Assembly (NCBI GenBank): GCA_963841425.1
Contig: CAWJCL010000001.1
Coordinates: 248,001 to 312,000, forward strand
Length of the DNA: 64,000 nucleotides
Source of the DNA: DATEOR01 sp963841425
GTDB taxonomy: Bacteria > Actinomycetota > Thermoleophilia > Gaiellales > Gaiellaceae
Direction of reading: 5' to 3'
Under the pieces are notes generated by a model, which made no database searches, was not told the DNA's origin, and was given only the letters and a program-made list of their open reading frames with translations. This document shows, piece after piece, positions 42,213-52,002 of this stretch. The position numbers were made by a program, and so were the translations under genes. Each line of letters begins with the position of its first letter. Position 1 is the first letter of the stretch.

Positions 42213-44779
42213 GCGGGCCCCGCCGGAGCGGAGATGAGCGCTTTCGCCGCCTCGATCTCGGACTCGCGCCCATCGAGCTCCCCGTTGAGCTTCCGGCGCA
42301 GGAGCTCGTCGAGGATCGCGCCGACACGCGGCGATTCCTGCAGGCCGAGCTCGGCGAGGTCGTCACCGGAGATCTCGAGGCCGACCTGGCGGAGGTCGGC
42401 GAAGTAGCGCTCGAGCCGCGAGCGCGCGGGCTCTCCGGCGAGAGCGACGGCGAACAGGGCTCCGTCGGGGTCGTGCGGCTCGACGATCGCGCGCAACGCC
42501 GCGGGCTCCTCCGTCTCGGCCAGGAGCTCGGGGAGTCGCGGGCCGACGGCGACCGCGTCGGCGATCAGGTCGGCGTCCCGGCGCCGGAGCTTCAGGCGCT
42601 CGAACCACTCGTAGAGCTCGTCAGCGGGGAGTCGGCGCGCGATGACCGCGAGCCGAAGCCTCCATGCGGGCGTGGCCGGGGCGAGCTCTGCCCGCGCGTG
42701 GTCGACCTCCTCGATGAGCCGAATCGACTCCTCGTTCGCGGCGAGGTGAGGGTGGATTGCGCGATCGATCCCGAGCTCTGCGAGCCGGCGCACCGAGTCG
42801 CCCACGCGCTCCTCCGAGAGAAGGGCCTGCAGCTCGTCGCGAAGGCGGGACGAGGAGAGCTCCCCGACGAGGTTCATCTCCACGCACGCCCGCGCGAGTG
42901 CCAGCGTGTGAGCGTCCATGGCCAGGCCGTAGCGGTTCTCGTAGCGGATCGCGCGAAAGATCCGCGTCGGATCGTCGATGAAGGACAGGTTGTGCAAGAC
43001 GCGGACGACGCCGTTCCCGAGGTCTCCGAGCCCCCCGAAGTAGTCGACGAGCCGGCCGAAGTCCTCGCCCTTGAGGGACGCCGCCAGCGCGTTGATCGTG
43101 AAGTCGCGTCGGTAGAGGTCCTGCCGGATCGAAGCCTGCTCGACCGTCGGCAGCGCTCCCGGGCTGTCGTAGAACTCCGTGCGCGCGGTGGCGACGTCCA
43201 CGCGGCCTCCGTCGTAGACGACGATCGCAGTGCCGAAGCGGTCGTGCGGGACGACGCGGCCGCCGAGCGCCTCGGCGAGAGCCTCACCGAAGGCGATGCC
43301 GTCCCCTTCGACCGCGATGTCGACATCGAAGTTGGGCTCGCCCATGAGCACGTCGCGCACGGCGCCGCCGACGAGATAGACGCCCTCGAAGCGCTCGCTC
43401 ACCGCCTGCACCGCCTCGAAGACGGGCCGCAGGTGCTCGAGCGCGTCGAGCTTTCCCGCGATCAAGACGGCCTCGCCCGAGCCCTCCTCCCCGTGCGGCT
43501 CCTCGAGCGCGCGGAGGACGTCCGAGCGCGTCACGACTCCCACGACCTCGCCGTCCCGGAGGACGGGCACGCGGCCGCTCGCCGCTCCGGAGACGAGCCG
43601 CCTGACCTCGGCGAGCGGCGTGTCCTCGGCACACGCGACGACGTCGGAGCCCATCACGCTCTTCACCGGCGCGTGCGAGAGCCCATGCCCGATCGCCTTG
43701 TCGAGGTCCTCACGCGTGACTACGCCGACCAGCCGGTCGGGCGCGCCGACGAGCATCCCGCTCTGGCGGTGGCGCTGGCAGACGACCATCGCCTGCGCGA
43801 CGGTGTCGTCCGGAGAGACGAAGCGGGCGGGCCGCGACATGATCTCGGCGGCGGTCAGGCCGCGGCGCACCGCGTTCGGGAGCGCCTCGAGCACGGCGGC
43901 GCGGGCGTCCTCGAGGAAGCCCCGGTAGGTGGCCGCCGCCGCCTGCGAATGGCCGCCGCCTCCCAGCGCGGCCGCGATGGCGGAGGCGTCGAGCTCCGCC
44001 ACCCGCGTGCGCACCACGCAGAAGACCCTGTCGTCCATCTCGACGAGGCAGACGAGCGCGCGGCAGTCGGTCAGGTCGACGATCTTGTGCGCGAGGTTCG
44101 AGACCCCCTCCACGTACTCCGGCCACCGGAGGGCGGTCACGAGCACCTCGTAGCCGCCCGCCTCGTGCGGCTCGAGGCCTCCGACGAGCGCGTCGAGGAG
44201 CGCCCGCTCGCGCTCGGCGAGCGGCGTGTGCAGATATTGCGCCACCATCTCCTGGCTCGCGCCGTGACGCATGCACCAGGCCAGGGCCTCCGCGTCGCGG
44301 ATCGTCGTCCCGGCATAGCCGAGGGAGCCCGTGTCCTCGTGGATGCCAAGAGCGAAGGCCGTCGCCTCGATCGGGCTCACCTCGACCTCGCGCTCGGCGA
44401 GGATCGCGACCATCGTCGTCGTGAGAGCCCCGTCCTCGGAGCGGACCGCGTTCTCGGGCCGCACCCAGTCGAGCTCCTTGCCCGCATGGTGGTCGAAGAG
44501 GACGACCTCGACCTCGGGGCTCCGCGCGGCGGCCTCGAACTCGCCGAGGCGCTCCGGATGGGACGTCTCGACGACGATCAGGCGCTCGACCTCGGCCGGG
44601 TCGACGCGCCCCGCCTCCGCAACGCCCAGCTCCTCCTCGTGCAGGCGGTAGAAGTCGCGCACGTTGCGGTTGAGTGATCCCGAGAGCGCGATGACGGCAC
44701 CCGGGTAGAGCCGCCGCGCGGCCAGCATGGCCGCAAACGCGTCGAAATCGGTGTTCGCGTGGGTGACGATGACCTGCAT
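42209..44779 (-). CDS. DHH-CBS-CBS-tRNA nucleotidyltransferase (CCA/A-adding type)
   Basis: This protein of 856 residues has several domains. The N-terminal DHH phosphoesterase (about 1-310) contains THANTDFDAFAAML, LFDHHAGKELDWV and GGGGHSQAAAATY. Two CBS domains (about 320-440) follow. A class II poly(A) polymerase/tRNA nucleotidyltransferase head contains YLVGGAVRDVLMG, FDVDIAVEGDG and RRDFTINALAASLKG, and an RNA-binding tail ends it. This layout matches A-adding enzymes of Aquifex and others. If so, a separate CC-adding enzyme should exist. Confidence 0.93.
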   Translation of the reverse strand: MQVIVTHANTDFDAFAAMLAARRLYPGAVIALSGSLNRNVRDFYRLHEEELGVAEAGRVDPAEVERLIVVETSHPERLGEFEAAARSPEVEVVLFDHHAGKELDWVRPENAVRSEDGALTTTMVAILAEREVEVSPIEATAFALGIHEDTGSLGYAGTTIRDAEALAWCMRHGASQEMVAQYLHTPLAERERALLDALVGGLEPHEAGGYEVLVTALRWPEYVEGVSNLAHKIVDLTDCRALVCLVEMDDRVFCVVRTRVAELDASAIAAALGGGGHSQAAAATYRGFLEDARAAVLEALPNAVRRGLTAAEIMSRPARFVSPDDTVAQAMVVCQRHRQSGMLVGAPDRLVGVVTREDLDKAIGHGLSHAPVKSVMGSDVVACAEDTPLAEVRRLVSGAASGRVPVLRDGEVVGVVTRSDVLRALEEPHGEEGSGEAVLIAGKLDALEHLRPVFEAVQAVSERFEGVYLVGGAVRDVLMGEPNFDVDIAVEGDGIAFGEALAEALGGRVVPHDRFGTAIVVYDGGRVDVATARTEFYDSPGALPTVEQASIRQDLYRRDFTINALAASLKGEDFGRLVDYFGGLGDLGNGVVRVLHNLSFIDDPTRIFRAIRYENRYGLAMDAHTLALARACVEMNLVGELSSSRLRDELQALLSEERVGDSVRRLAELGIDRAIHPHLAANEESIRLIEEVDHARAELAPATPAWRLRLAVIARRLPADELYEWFERLKLRRRDADLIADAVAVGPRLPELLAETEEPAALRAIVEPHDPDGALFAVALAGEPARSRLERYFADLRQVGLEISGDDLAELGLQESPRVGAILDELLRRKLNGELDGRESEIEAAKALISAPAGPA

Positions 44780-44817
44780 TGAAAGAAGGTTAGACCCGAC
44801 TTGCGCCAACCCCCCTC

Positions 44818-47800
44818 TTGGGGGACGTGACGGCAGGCAAGCGCGACGACGATGAACGCAAGAAACGAGTCCCGAGGCGGCCGGGGGTCAGACGAATTTT
44901 GGGCCGAACGACGTACTCCAAACTGCGCATCGTCTTCGCCGCGCTCGCCGTGGCCCTCATCACGGTCGCGCCTGCCGCGAGCGCGCCCGATGTCCCGAAC
45001 CTCGTCGGGCCGAACGACGGCGACACAGTCTCTTTCCTCCCGATCTTCTCCTGGGACCCGGTCGCGGGCGCCGACAAGTACAACTTCATCCTCGCGGCCG
45101 ACGCGGCCTTCAACTCGCCCAAGTACGTGCTCAACGGGACGAAGAACACACGAGTGACCCCCGACAAGACGGTTGCGAACGGCACCTATTACTGGCGCGT
45201 GCAGGCGGTCGACGCCGACGGCCACACCTCCGGCTGGTCGGAGTCGCGACAGATCGTGAAGCTCTGGGCGAACTCGCCGGTTCTCACCGCTCCGGACGAC
45301 GCCGCGACGATCTCCTTCCCCGACGAGCCGCTCGTGCTCCGCTGGGCGCCCGTCCCGGGAGCCGCGAAGTACCACATCTCGATCAGGACGGATCCCGATC
45401 CCGCCTCTTCCTCCCTCGTCACTCCCCACGGCGACCCGCTCGAGACGCAGGCGACGAACGCCGCCCCGGCGCTCCTCCTCTCGTCGAACACCTACTGGTG
45501 GTCCGTCACTCCCGTGGACGCGCAGGGGAACGAGGGCGAGCCCTCGGAGACGCGCTCCTTCACCTGGGACTGGCCGTCGACGACGACAACCGACGTCCAG
45601 GATGTCGCGCCCGACACCGAGCTCTACGTGCCGGAGTTCTCCTGGGATCCAGTTCCCGGCGCGGCGAAATACGAGGTCGAGATCAACTCGGTCTCCGATT
45701 TCCCCGAAGGAAACTCGAAGGTCTGCTGCGATTCCTCCGACTGGCCGATCACGACGGCGTTCACCCCGAAGGAGACCCTCCCGAACAACACCTACTACTG
45801 GCGTGTGCGCGCGGTGAACGCGCACGGCGAGGCCGGTGACTGGAACGAAGGGCCATCGTTCGTGAAGACCTTCTCGAACTACCCGGACCTGAGCGAGCTC
45901 GGGATCAAGAACCTGCGCATGCGCGACACGAGCGACCCGGGCACCGATACCGACGGCGTCACGCCCGGCTACCAGACGGAGCTCCCGATCATCACCTGGG
46001 ATCCGATCCCCGGCGCTTCCAGCTACCAGGTGAACGTCGTCGCCTACGACCCGGAGGACGGGTGCTTGTGGGGGACCGGGTGGCTCACCCCAACCGCGTC
46101 GAATTACTGGACGCCGCTCGGAAAGAGCCCCACGTCCAAGCCGTTCCCGTCCGGCCCCAGCACCTCTTCAGACGGTTCCGAGCTCGTAGCCGGCACGTCC
46201 TATTGCGTCCAGGTGCGGGCCCGCGGCGGTCGGGTGAATCTCCCCGACGCCGTCTGGGGCGACTTCACCGAGCTCGACGACGGCACGGGAGTGGCATTCA
46301 CGTTCACCGGATATCCGACGGGGGGCGCGTGCACCCCGAGTTGCAACGCCAACTACCTCGGACACGACGACTACCTGCTCCCCGTCAGGGGCGAGGCGAC
46401 CACGTCCAATCCGCTCTTCATCTGGAACCCGATCGCCGGCAAGCAGTCGTATTGGGTGATCGTCGCCAAGGATCAGTCGTTCACGAACATCGTCGACTAC
46501 GCGTTCACTCGAGTTCCCGCGTACGCGGTCAGGACCGGCAACCAGCCTCGGACATATCCCGACGAGACGACGTCCTACTACTGGGTCGTCCTGCCGGCTG
46601 CGGACACCAACGGCGGTGGACAGCGGGGCAGCACCCCCGCCCAAGGAGCGTACGCGGACTTCGAGAAACAAGCGGTGGCCCCGACCCTCCTCGGGCCGGA
46701 CGACGACACGGTCTTCTCCCTCCCTCCCACTTTCAGCTGGACGTGGGTTCCGGGCGGAAAGAAGTACCACCTGCAGGTCGCCACCGAGCCGACGTTCGCC
46801 TCGTCGACGAGACTCGACGACATCACGACCGCGGCGACGGAGTTCACTGCGCAGAAGACGTACGACGCCTCGAAAACCCTCTACTGGCGGGTGCAGGCGC
46901 AGGACGAGAACAACAACGGCCTCACCTGGTCGGAGACGAGGACGTTCGAGATCGACCTCGACGCGCCTTCACTCGACCCGGCGACGCCGACGCTCGGGGA
47001 CGCGAGCCTGCCCGTGCTGCGCTGGTTCCCGGTTCCCGGAGCGGTCTCCTACAGCCTCCGTGTCCACGAGCCCAACGACAGCACACCGAGCACATACACG
47101 GGCTTTCCCTCGACCGCCGCGTCCTTCGAAAAGATCGCCGGGACCGGGCTCTTCACCTGGGAGGTCCGGGCGGACTTCCCGAAGCTCGCCGGCGGCACGA
47201 CGCCCGGGCCCTGGTCCGACGACGCCGACTACACGCACACGATCAAGGAGCCGACGAACCCCGTATCGAGCGCCGGCGCGAATCGCCTCGTCCTGAGCTG
47301 GGACGCGAAGACCGGAACGAAGGGCTACCGGGTGCAGGTATCCAAGCGCGAGGACTTCAACCCGGCTTTCGAGACGAAGGTCACCGACAATCCCGATTGG
47401 GCGCCGAACCTCGTCTCGTCGAACTACACCTCCGGCGGCACGTTCTACTGGCGCGTCGCCGCAATAGACGGGGACGGGGTATACGGCGCCTATGCCACGA
47501 ACCCCGAGACGTTTACGCTACCCGCCATCTCGAGCGGCGGCGGAGGCGGCAGCGTCAAGCACTTCAAGGTCACCTCGTCGGGCAAGCTCGTCAAGAAGCG
47601 TTACCGCACCGTCTCCATCAAGGTGCGCGACTCGGCGACGCTGAACGTCGTTCAGGGGGCGACTGTGCGGGCCTACGGAGCCGGCGTCACGACCACGACG
47701 AAGACGACGAACTCGAGCGGGGTCGCCAAGTTCGGCCTCAAGCCGACGCAGCTCGCAAAAGTGGCCTTCCGTGTCTCGAAGACCGGCTACGTGACCTTCT

Positions 47801-47829
47801 ACTACTACAAGAAGGTCCGCAGGCCCTAG
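44818..47829 (+). CDS. Large secreted protein with about eight fibronectin-like repeats
   Basis: This protein of 1003 residues from a TTG start has a signal peptide of about residues 33-56 (KLRIVFAALAVALITVAPA, cleavage after ASA). About eight repeats of 85-130 residues follow, each with an SW.P..GA..Y core and a YYWRV.A.D..G strand. These are beta-sandwich (FN3/Ig-like) modules. The C-terminal domain (about 925-1000) resembles a carboxypeptidase-regulatory fold (GATVRAYGAGVTTTTKT). A GTG at 44827 or TTG at 44899 may be the true start. No cell-wall sorting motif is seen. Confidence 0.8.
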   Translation: MGDVTAGKRDDDERKKRVPRRPGVRRILGRTTYSKLRIVFAALAVALITVAPAASAPDVPNLVGPNDGDTVSFLPIFSWDPVAGADKYNFILAADAAFNSPKYVLNGTKNTRVTPDKTVANGTYYWRVQAVDADGHTSGWSESRQIVKLWANSPVLTAPDDAATISFPDEPLVLRWAPVPGAAKYHISIRTDPDPASSSLVTPHGDPLETQATNAAPALLLSSNTYWWSVTPVDAQGNEGEPSETRSFTWDWPSTTTTDVQDVAPDTELYVPEFSWDPVPGAAKYEVEINSVSDFPEGNSKVCCDSSDWPITTAFTPKETLPNNTYYWRVRAVNAHGEAGDWNEGPSFVKTFSNYPDLSELGIKNLRMRDTSDPGTDTDGVTPGYQTELPIITWDPIPGASSYQVNVVAYDPEDGCLWGTGWLTPTASNYWTPLGKSPTSKPFPSGPSTSSDGSELVAGTSYCVQVRARGGRVNLPDAVWGDFTELDDGTGVAFTFTGYPTGGACTPSCNANYLGHDDYLLPVRGEATTSNPLFIWNPIAGKQSYWVIVAKDQSFTNIVDYAFTRVPAYAVRTGNQPRTYPDETTSYYWVVLPAADTNGGGQRGSTPAQGAYADFEKQAVAPTLLGPDDDTVFSLPPTFSWTWVPGGKKYHLQVATEPTFASSTRLDDITTAATEFTAQKTYDASKTLYWRVQAQDENNNGLTWSETRTFEIDLDAPSLDPATPTLGDASLPVLRWFPVPGAVSYSLRVHEPNDSTPSTYTGFPSTAASFEKIAGTGLFTWEVRADFPKLAGGTTPGPWSDDADYTHTIKEPTNPVSSAGANRLVLSWDAKTGTKGYRVQVSKREDFNPAFETKVTDNPDWAPNLVSSNYTSGGTFYWRVAAIDGDGVYGAYATNPETFTLPAISSGGGGGSVKHFKVTSSGKLVKKRYRTVSIKVRDSATLNVVQGATVRAYGAGVTTTTKTTNSSGVAKFGLKPTQLAKVAFRVSKTGYVTFYYYKKVRRP

Positions 47830-48233
47830 CCGCTCTTCGTGGGCGACTGGCTCGCCGCTGCGATCACTTCGATCTCGATGAGCGCGCCTGAAGGGAGGGC
47901 TGCGACCTGGAACGTCGCCCGCGCGGGCGGCTCGTCCCCGACGTGGCGGGCGTAGACCTCGTTCATCGCCTGGAAGTCGCCGAGGTCGACCAGGAAGATC
48001 GTCGCCTTGACGACGTTCTCGAGGCTCGTCCCGGCCGCCTCGAGAATCGCGGACAGGTTCTTCATCACCTGCTCGGTCTGCTCGGAGATCCCGCCCTCGA
48101 CCATGTTGCCGCCCGGGTCGACCCCGAGCTGGCCCGAGACGAACACGAAGCCTCCGTGGGCGATTCCCTGCGAGTACGGGGCGCCCTGGAACGGAGCCGG
48201 GGCCTGGTCGGTGCGAATCACGCGCTTCGTCAC
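47826..48233 (-). CDS. ridA: RidA-family enamine/imine deaminase
   Basis: This protein of 135 residues shows APAPFQGAPYSQGIAHGG, FVFVSGQLGVDPGG, QVMKNLSAILEAAGTSLE and a final RATFQVAALPSGALIEIE block with the conserved Arg. RidA removes reactive 2-aminoacrylate. The GTG start overlaps the murA stop codon (GTGA), so it is coupled to murA. Confidence 0.92.
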   Translation of the reverse strand: MTKRVIRTDQAPAPFQGAPYSQGIAHGGFVFVSGQLGVDPGGNMVEGGISEQTEQVMKNLSAILEAAGTSLENVVKATIFLVDLGDFQAMNEVYARHVGDEPPARATFQVAALPSGALIEIEVIAAASQSPTKSG

Positions 48234-49543
48234 GAGATCTCCATTCGCTGGATCTGAGCCCCTACGGCGCGCAGCCGCTCGTCGATTCTCTCGTACCCGC
48301 GGTCGATCTGCCCGATGTTCCCGATCGTCGACGTGCCCTCGGCGCAGAGGCTCGCGATCAGCAACGCCATCCCCGCGCGGATGTCCGGGCTCTCCATGCG
48401 CTCGCCGTAGAGGCGCGCCGGCCCGTTGACCACGGCGCGGTGTGGGTCGCAGAGGATGATCCGCGCGCCCATCGTCACAAGCTTGTCGACGAAGAACAGG
48501 CGGTTCTCGAACATCTTCTCGAAGATGAGCACGGTGCCCTCGACCTGTGTCGCGACCGCGAGCGCGATCGACGTGAGGTCGGCCGGGAACGCCGGCCACG
48601 GGCCGTCCTCGATCTTCGGGATCTGGGAGCCGATGTCGTCATGGATCTTGAGGTGCTGGTTGCCGGGGACGCGCACGGACGAGCCTTCGACTTCCCAGTT
48701 GACGCCGAGGCGCTCGAACGCCGGCCAGATGGCGACGAGATCCTCGGCGACGACGTCCTCGATCACGACCTCGCCCTCCGTCACCGCGGCCAGACCCATG
48801 AAGCTCGCCACCTCGATGTGGTCCGGGCAGATACGCCACTCCCCGCCGTGGAGCTCGTCGACCCCGCGGATGCGCAGGACGTTCGAGCCGATCCCGTCGA
48901 TCTCTGCGCCGAGGGTGACCAGGAACCTGCAGAGGTCCTGGATATGCGGCTCGCTCGCCGCGTTGCCGATCACCGTCTCGCCCGGAGCGAGGACTGCGGC
49001 CATGACGACATTCTCGGTTCCGGTCACGGAGGCCTCGTCGAGGAAGACCTGGGCTCCCTTCAGGCCGTCGGTGCGCATGTTGTAGGCCTTCTCCGCGCTG
49101 ATGTCCGCCCCGAGCCGCGTGAGCGCATGGATGTGCGTGTCGAGCCGTCGGCGCCCGATGACGTCGCCTCCCGGCGGGGGGACGAGCGCCCGGCCGTAGC
49201 GCGCGAGTAGCGGGCCCGCAAAGAGAATGGATGCGCGGATCCGGCTGCAGAGCTCCTCGTCGAGCTCGTACTTCGAGATGCTCCCGGCGGTGATGCGGAC
49301 CTCGCCCCCACCCACGCGCTCGACGTCGGCGCCGAGGTCGGCGGCCAGGTCGAGCATCGTCTCGACGTCCGTGATCACCGGGACGTTTCTGAGCGTGACG
49401 GGCTCGTCGGTGAGGAGACAGGCGGCCACGATCGGCAGGGCCGCGTTCTTGTTCCCGGCCGCGCGGATCGACCCCGAAAGCGGCCGCGCGCCCTCGATGA
49501 CGAAAGCCTCCATCAAGGCATCGGATACGGCTGTTTCGGGCAT
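48230..49543 (-). CDS. murA: UDP-GlcNAc 1-carboxyvinyltransferase with Asp at the Cys115 position
   Basis: This enzyme does the first committed step of peptidoglycan synthesis. It has 437 residues and an EPSP-synthase-like fold. Conserved sites are GAGNKNAALPIVA-like AAGNKNAALPI, the FPADLTS Asp and QIDRGYERIDERL. The mobile loop is PPPGGDVIGRRRLDTHI, so the usual nucleophile-position Cys (115 in E. coli) is Asp127 here. This change is known in mycobacteria and chlamydia and makes the enzyme insensitive to fosfomycin. Confidence 0.95.
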   Translation of the reverse strand: MPETAVSDALMEAFVIEGARPLSGSIRAAGNKNAALPIVAACLLTDEPVTLRNVPVITDVETMLDLAADLGADVERVGGGEVRITAGSISKYELDEELCSRIRASILFAGPLLARYGRALVPPPGGDVIGRRRLDTHIHALTRLGADISAEKAYNMRTDGLKGAQVFLDEASVTGTENVVMAAVLAPGETVIGNAASEPHIQDLCRFLVTLGAEIDGIGSNVLRIRGVDELHGGEWRICPDHIEVASFMGLAAVTEGEVVIEDVVAEDLVAIWPAFERLGVNWEVEGSSVRVPGNQHLKIHDDIGSQIPKIEDGPWPAFPADLTSIALAVATQVEGTVLIFEKMFENRLFFVDKLVTMGARIILCDPHRAVVNGPARLYGERMESPDIRAGMALLIASLCAEGTSTIGNIGQIDRGYERIDERLRAVGAQIQRMEIS

Positions 49544-49604
49544 CGACGGTAGTCCTGTCCTCGGACGGCGAGGCGAGCGGCGGAGGGTATCCTACTTCGC
49601 TTCC

Positions 49605-50177
49605 ATGGAGGTCACCCGCGAGCGAGCGTGGCAAACCCTCACGCGCTACACGACGTCCGAATCGCTGCGCCGGCACGCGCTCGCCGTCGAGGCCGCGGTC
49701 GGCTGGTATGCCCGCGACTTCGGCGAGGACGAGGAGTTGTGGCGCGCGGCCGCCCTCCTCCACGACTTCGACTACGAGATCCACCCGACCCTCGACAAGC
49801 ACCCTCAGGACGGCGCGCCGATCCTTCGCGAGGAGGGGTATCCGGAAGAGCTCATCGAGGCGGTCCTCTCGCACGCGGAGCACCTGAACATGGAGCGGGA
49901 CACGCCGCTCAAGAAGACGCTCTTCGCGTGCGACGAGCTCGCCGGCTTCGTCCACGCCTGCGGACTGGTCCGGCCCGACGGGATCGAGACTCTCGAGCCG
50001 AAGTCGGTGCGGAAGAAGCTGAAGCAGCCCTCCTTCGCGGCCGGCGTCCACCGCGAGGAGGTCTACCGCGGCGCCGAGGAGCTGGACGTCGAGCTCGACG
50101 ACCACATCCGAAACGTGGTCGCGGCGATGCGCCCGATCGCGGCCGAGCTCGGCCTGCGCACCTCCGAGGCCGCATAG
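49605..50177 (+). CDS. HD-domain hydrolase
   Basis: This protein of 190 residues has the HD metal-binding pattern RRHALAVEAAVG, ALLHDFDYEIHP and VLSHAEHLN. It is a phosphohydrolase-type fold of unknown substrate. The stop TAG sits in GCATAGCC, directly at the beginning of the methyltransferase frame, and the two frames differ by one base. Confidence 0.85.
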   Translation: MEVTRERAWQTLTRYTTSESLRRHALAVEAAVGWYARDFGEDEELWRAAALLHDFDYEIHPTLDKHPQDGAPILREEGYPEELIEAVLSHAEHLNMERDTPLKKTLFACDELAGFVHACGLVRPDGIETLEPKSVRKKLKQPSFAAGVHREEVYRGAEELDVELDDHIRNVVAAMRPIAAELGLRTSEAA

Positions 50178-50290
50178 CCGGGAACCTCTCGACGGAGGAG
50201 GACGCCTTCGGGCTCCTCCTCCTCGACCACCTCGAAGGGCGTGCAGGCAAGCCGAAGCTCGAGCGCGACGACGGCCACATCGGGCCGGCG

Positions 50291-50911
50291 ATGGGCGCCG
50301 AGTGGTTCTTCGCGCCGCACGACGAGTGGGTCGACGAGGAGCGGGCTGCGTTCGAGCTCGTTCGCGGACGTGTGCTCGACATCGGGGCAGGCGCGGGCCG
50401 CCACAGTCTCGAGGCGCAGCGGCGCGGGCTCGAGGCGGTCGCGATCGACATCTCGCCCGGCGCGGTGACGGTCTGCCGGCGCCGAGGCGTTCGCGACGCT
50501 CGCCTGCTCTCCCTGGAGGAGATCGACGAGAGCCTCGGCACCTTCGACACTGCCCTGCTCCTCTGCGGCAACTTCGGCCTGGCGGGATCGGCGGACAAGA
50601 CCGTGGCCCTTCTCCGCAGGCTCCACGAGCTCACCGGGCCCGACGGGCGGATCGTGCTCGACTCCGTCGATCCCTACGTGGACAACGACGAAGCCGATCT
50701 CGCCTATATCGCTCGCAACATCGCGGACGGCCGGATGCCCGGAGAGGTCAGGATCCGGATCCGGTACGGGGGAGTGGCGACCCCGTGGTTCGGGCTGCTC
50801 CTCGTCTCCCCCGCCGAGCTCGAGAAGCTCCTCGTCGGTACGGGGTGGCGCCTCGGGTGGCTACGGAAGGCCCAGCCACCCGACTTCTACGCGGCGCTGG
50901 AGAAGGCCTAG
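50291..50911 (+). CDS. SAM-dependent methyltransferase (true start uncertain)
   Basis: This class I methyltransferase has motif I RVLDIGAGAGRHSLEAQ and ALLLCGNFGLAG as motif II region. From the ATG at 50291 it is 206 residues. The family-like beginning (EEDAFGLLLLDHLEG, KLERDDGHIGP) lies upstream from about 50186, in the same open frame, but no ATG, GTG or TTG is found there. It may start at a non-standard codon (ATA at 50174, overlapping the HD stop), or the HD protein and this one may be fused by a -1 frameshift. Confidence 0.75.
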   Translation: MGAEWFFAPHDEWVDEERAAFELVRGRVLDIGAGAGRHSLEAQRRGLEAVAIDISPGAVTVCRRRGVRDARLLSLEEIDESLGTFDTALLLCGNFGLAGSADKTVALLRRLHELTGPDGRIVLDSVDPYVDNDEADLAYIARNIADGRMPGEVRIRIRYGGVATPWFGLLLVSPAELEKLLVGTGWRLGWLRKAQPPDFYAALEKA

Positions 50912-52002
50912 AGCGCGCCGATGAGCCGCTCGAAGTCGTCGTGATTCGTCCAGAAGCCGCACGACGCGCGCAGCCAGCCGAGCCCGGGCAAGTCCCGGAT
51001 CACGACCCCCGCGTCGGCGAGCCGCTCGACGACCTCCTTCGAGTCGCCCACGGCTTTCCACGTCACGAGCGTCGCCTGGCCGGGCTCGGTCACGACCTCG
51101 CATCCCGATCCCTCGAGCATGTGCATGAGGTGTCCGGCCATGTCGGCGGCGTGGGCGTACCTCTCCTCCCCGGCTTCCTCCGCAAAGGCGAGCGATTCCA
51201 GCAGGCCGGCTCCCGAGGCGGCGGCGATCCAGCCCGGGTCGAAGCGCGCAGCCCCGGCCTTCGGGTCGTACGCCTGGTTGTCGCCGAACTCCCATGACCC
51301 GTAGCTCGGCATCGCCATGCGCAGCTCCTCGACGCGCTCGAGACGGACGAAGAGCGCTCCGGTGACGTCCGGGCCGAGGAGCCATTTCTGCGCCGAGACC
51401 GTGTAGAAGTCGCAGCCCAGGTCGGCAAGGGCGACGGGAATCGCGCCGGCCGCCTGGGCACCGTCGACGAGCAGCGGGACCCCACGCCCAGCAAGGGCTT
51501 CGACCGGCATCACTGCGCCGGTGAGCCACGAGACGTGCGAGAGCGCGACGAGCTTGGTCCGCTCCGTGATCGCGGCGTCGAGCGCGCCGGCGAGCTCGAC
51601 GACGGGCACGTCACGCGCCGGCACGACCTGGAGGTCCGCTCCCGAGGCGACGAGGCCGCCGAAGAGGCCCGGGTGCTCCGAATCCGTGGTGACGACCTCG
51701 TCGCCGGGGCCGATGCCGAGGCCGTTCAGGACGACGTTGCACCCCTCCGTCGTCGAGGTCGTGAGCGCGATCGACTCCGCCGGCGCCCCGAGGAAGCGGG
51801 CGAGCGCGGCACGGACCTCTTCCCGGCGGGCGAGCATCGCCTCGAAGTATTCGCGGCTGGAGCGGCCTTCCTCCAGGTCCCGGGCAAGCGTCGCCTGCAT
51901 CGCCTCGACGGTTCGGCGCGGGAGGGGCCCGTTCGTGCCTGCATTGAGATATGCGAGGCGGGCCAAAACGGGGAGGCCCGCGCGGACGGCGTCTAGGTCC
52001 AC
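50908..52002 (-). CDS. Class V aminotransferase / cysteine-desulfurase-like PLP enzyme
   Basis: This protein of 364 residues has the PLP lysine in YTVSAQKWLLGPDVTGAL, preceded by LVDGAQAAGAIP. Other motifs are LTTSTTEGCNVVLNGL and TTDSEHPGLFGGL. It resembles the isopenicillin-N-epimerase-like group. The GTG start at 52002 overlaps the upstream phosphatase-fold gene by 10 bases. The substrate is unknown. Confidence 0.85.
   Translation of the reverse strand: MDLDAVRAGLPVLARLAYLNAGTNGPLPRRTVEAMQATLARDLEEGRSSREYFEAMLARREEVRAALARFLGAPAESIALTTSTTEGCNVVLNGLGIGPGDEVVTTDSEHPGLFGGLVASGADLQVVPARDVPVVELAGALDAAITERTKLVALSHVSWLTGAVMPVEALAGRGVPLLVDGAQAAGAIPVALADLGCDFYTVSAQKWLLGPDVTGALFVRLERVEELRMAMPSYGSWEFGDNQAYDPKAGAARFDPGWIAAASGAGLLESLAFAEEAGEERYAHAADMAGHLMHMLEGSGCEVVTEPGQATLVTWKAVGDSKEVVERLADAGVVIRDLPGLGWLRASCGFWTNHDDFERLIGAL

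Noticed and set aside
42158..44677. Long open frame of 839 codons on the + strand
   Set aside because: It is antisense to the clear tRNA nucleotidyltransferase gene. High GC makes long shadow frames common, and the product has no known motif.
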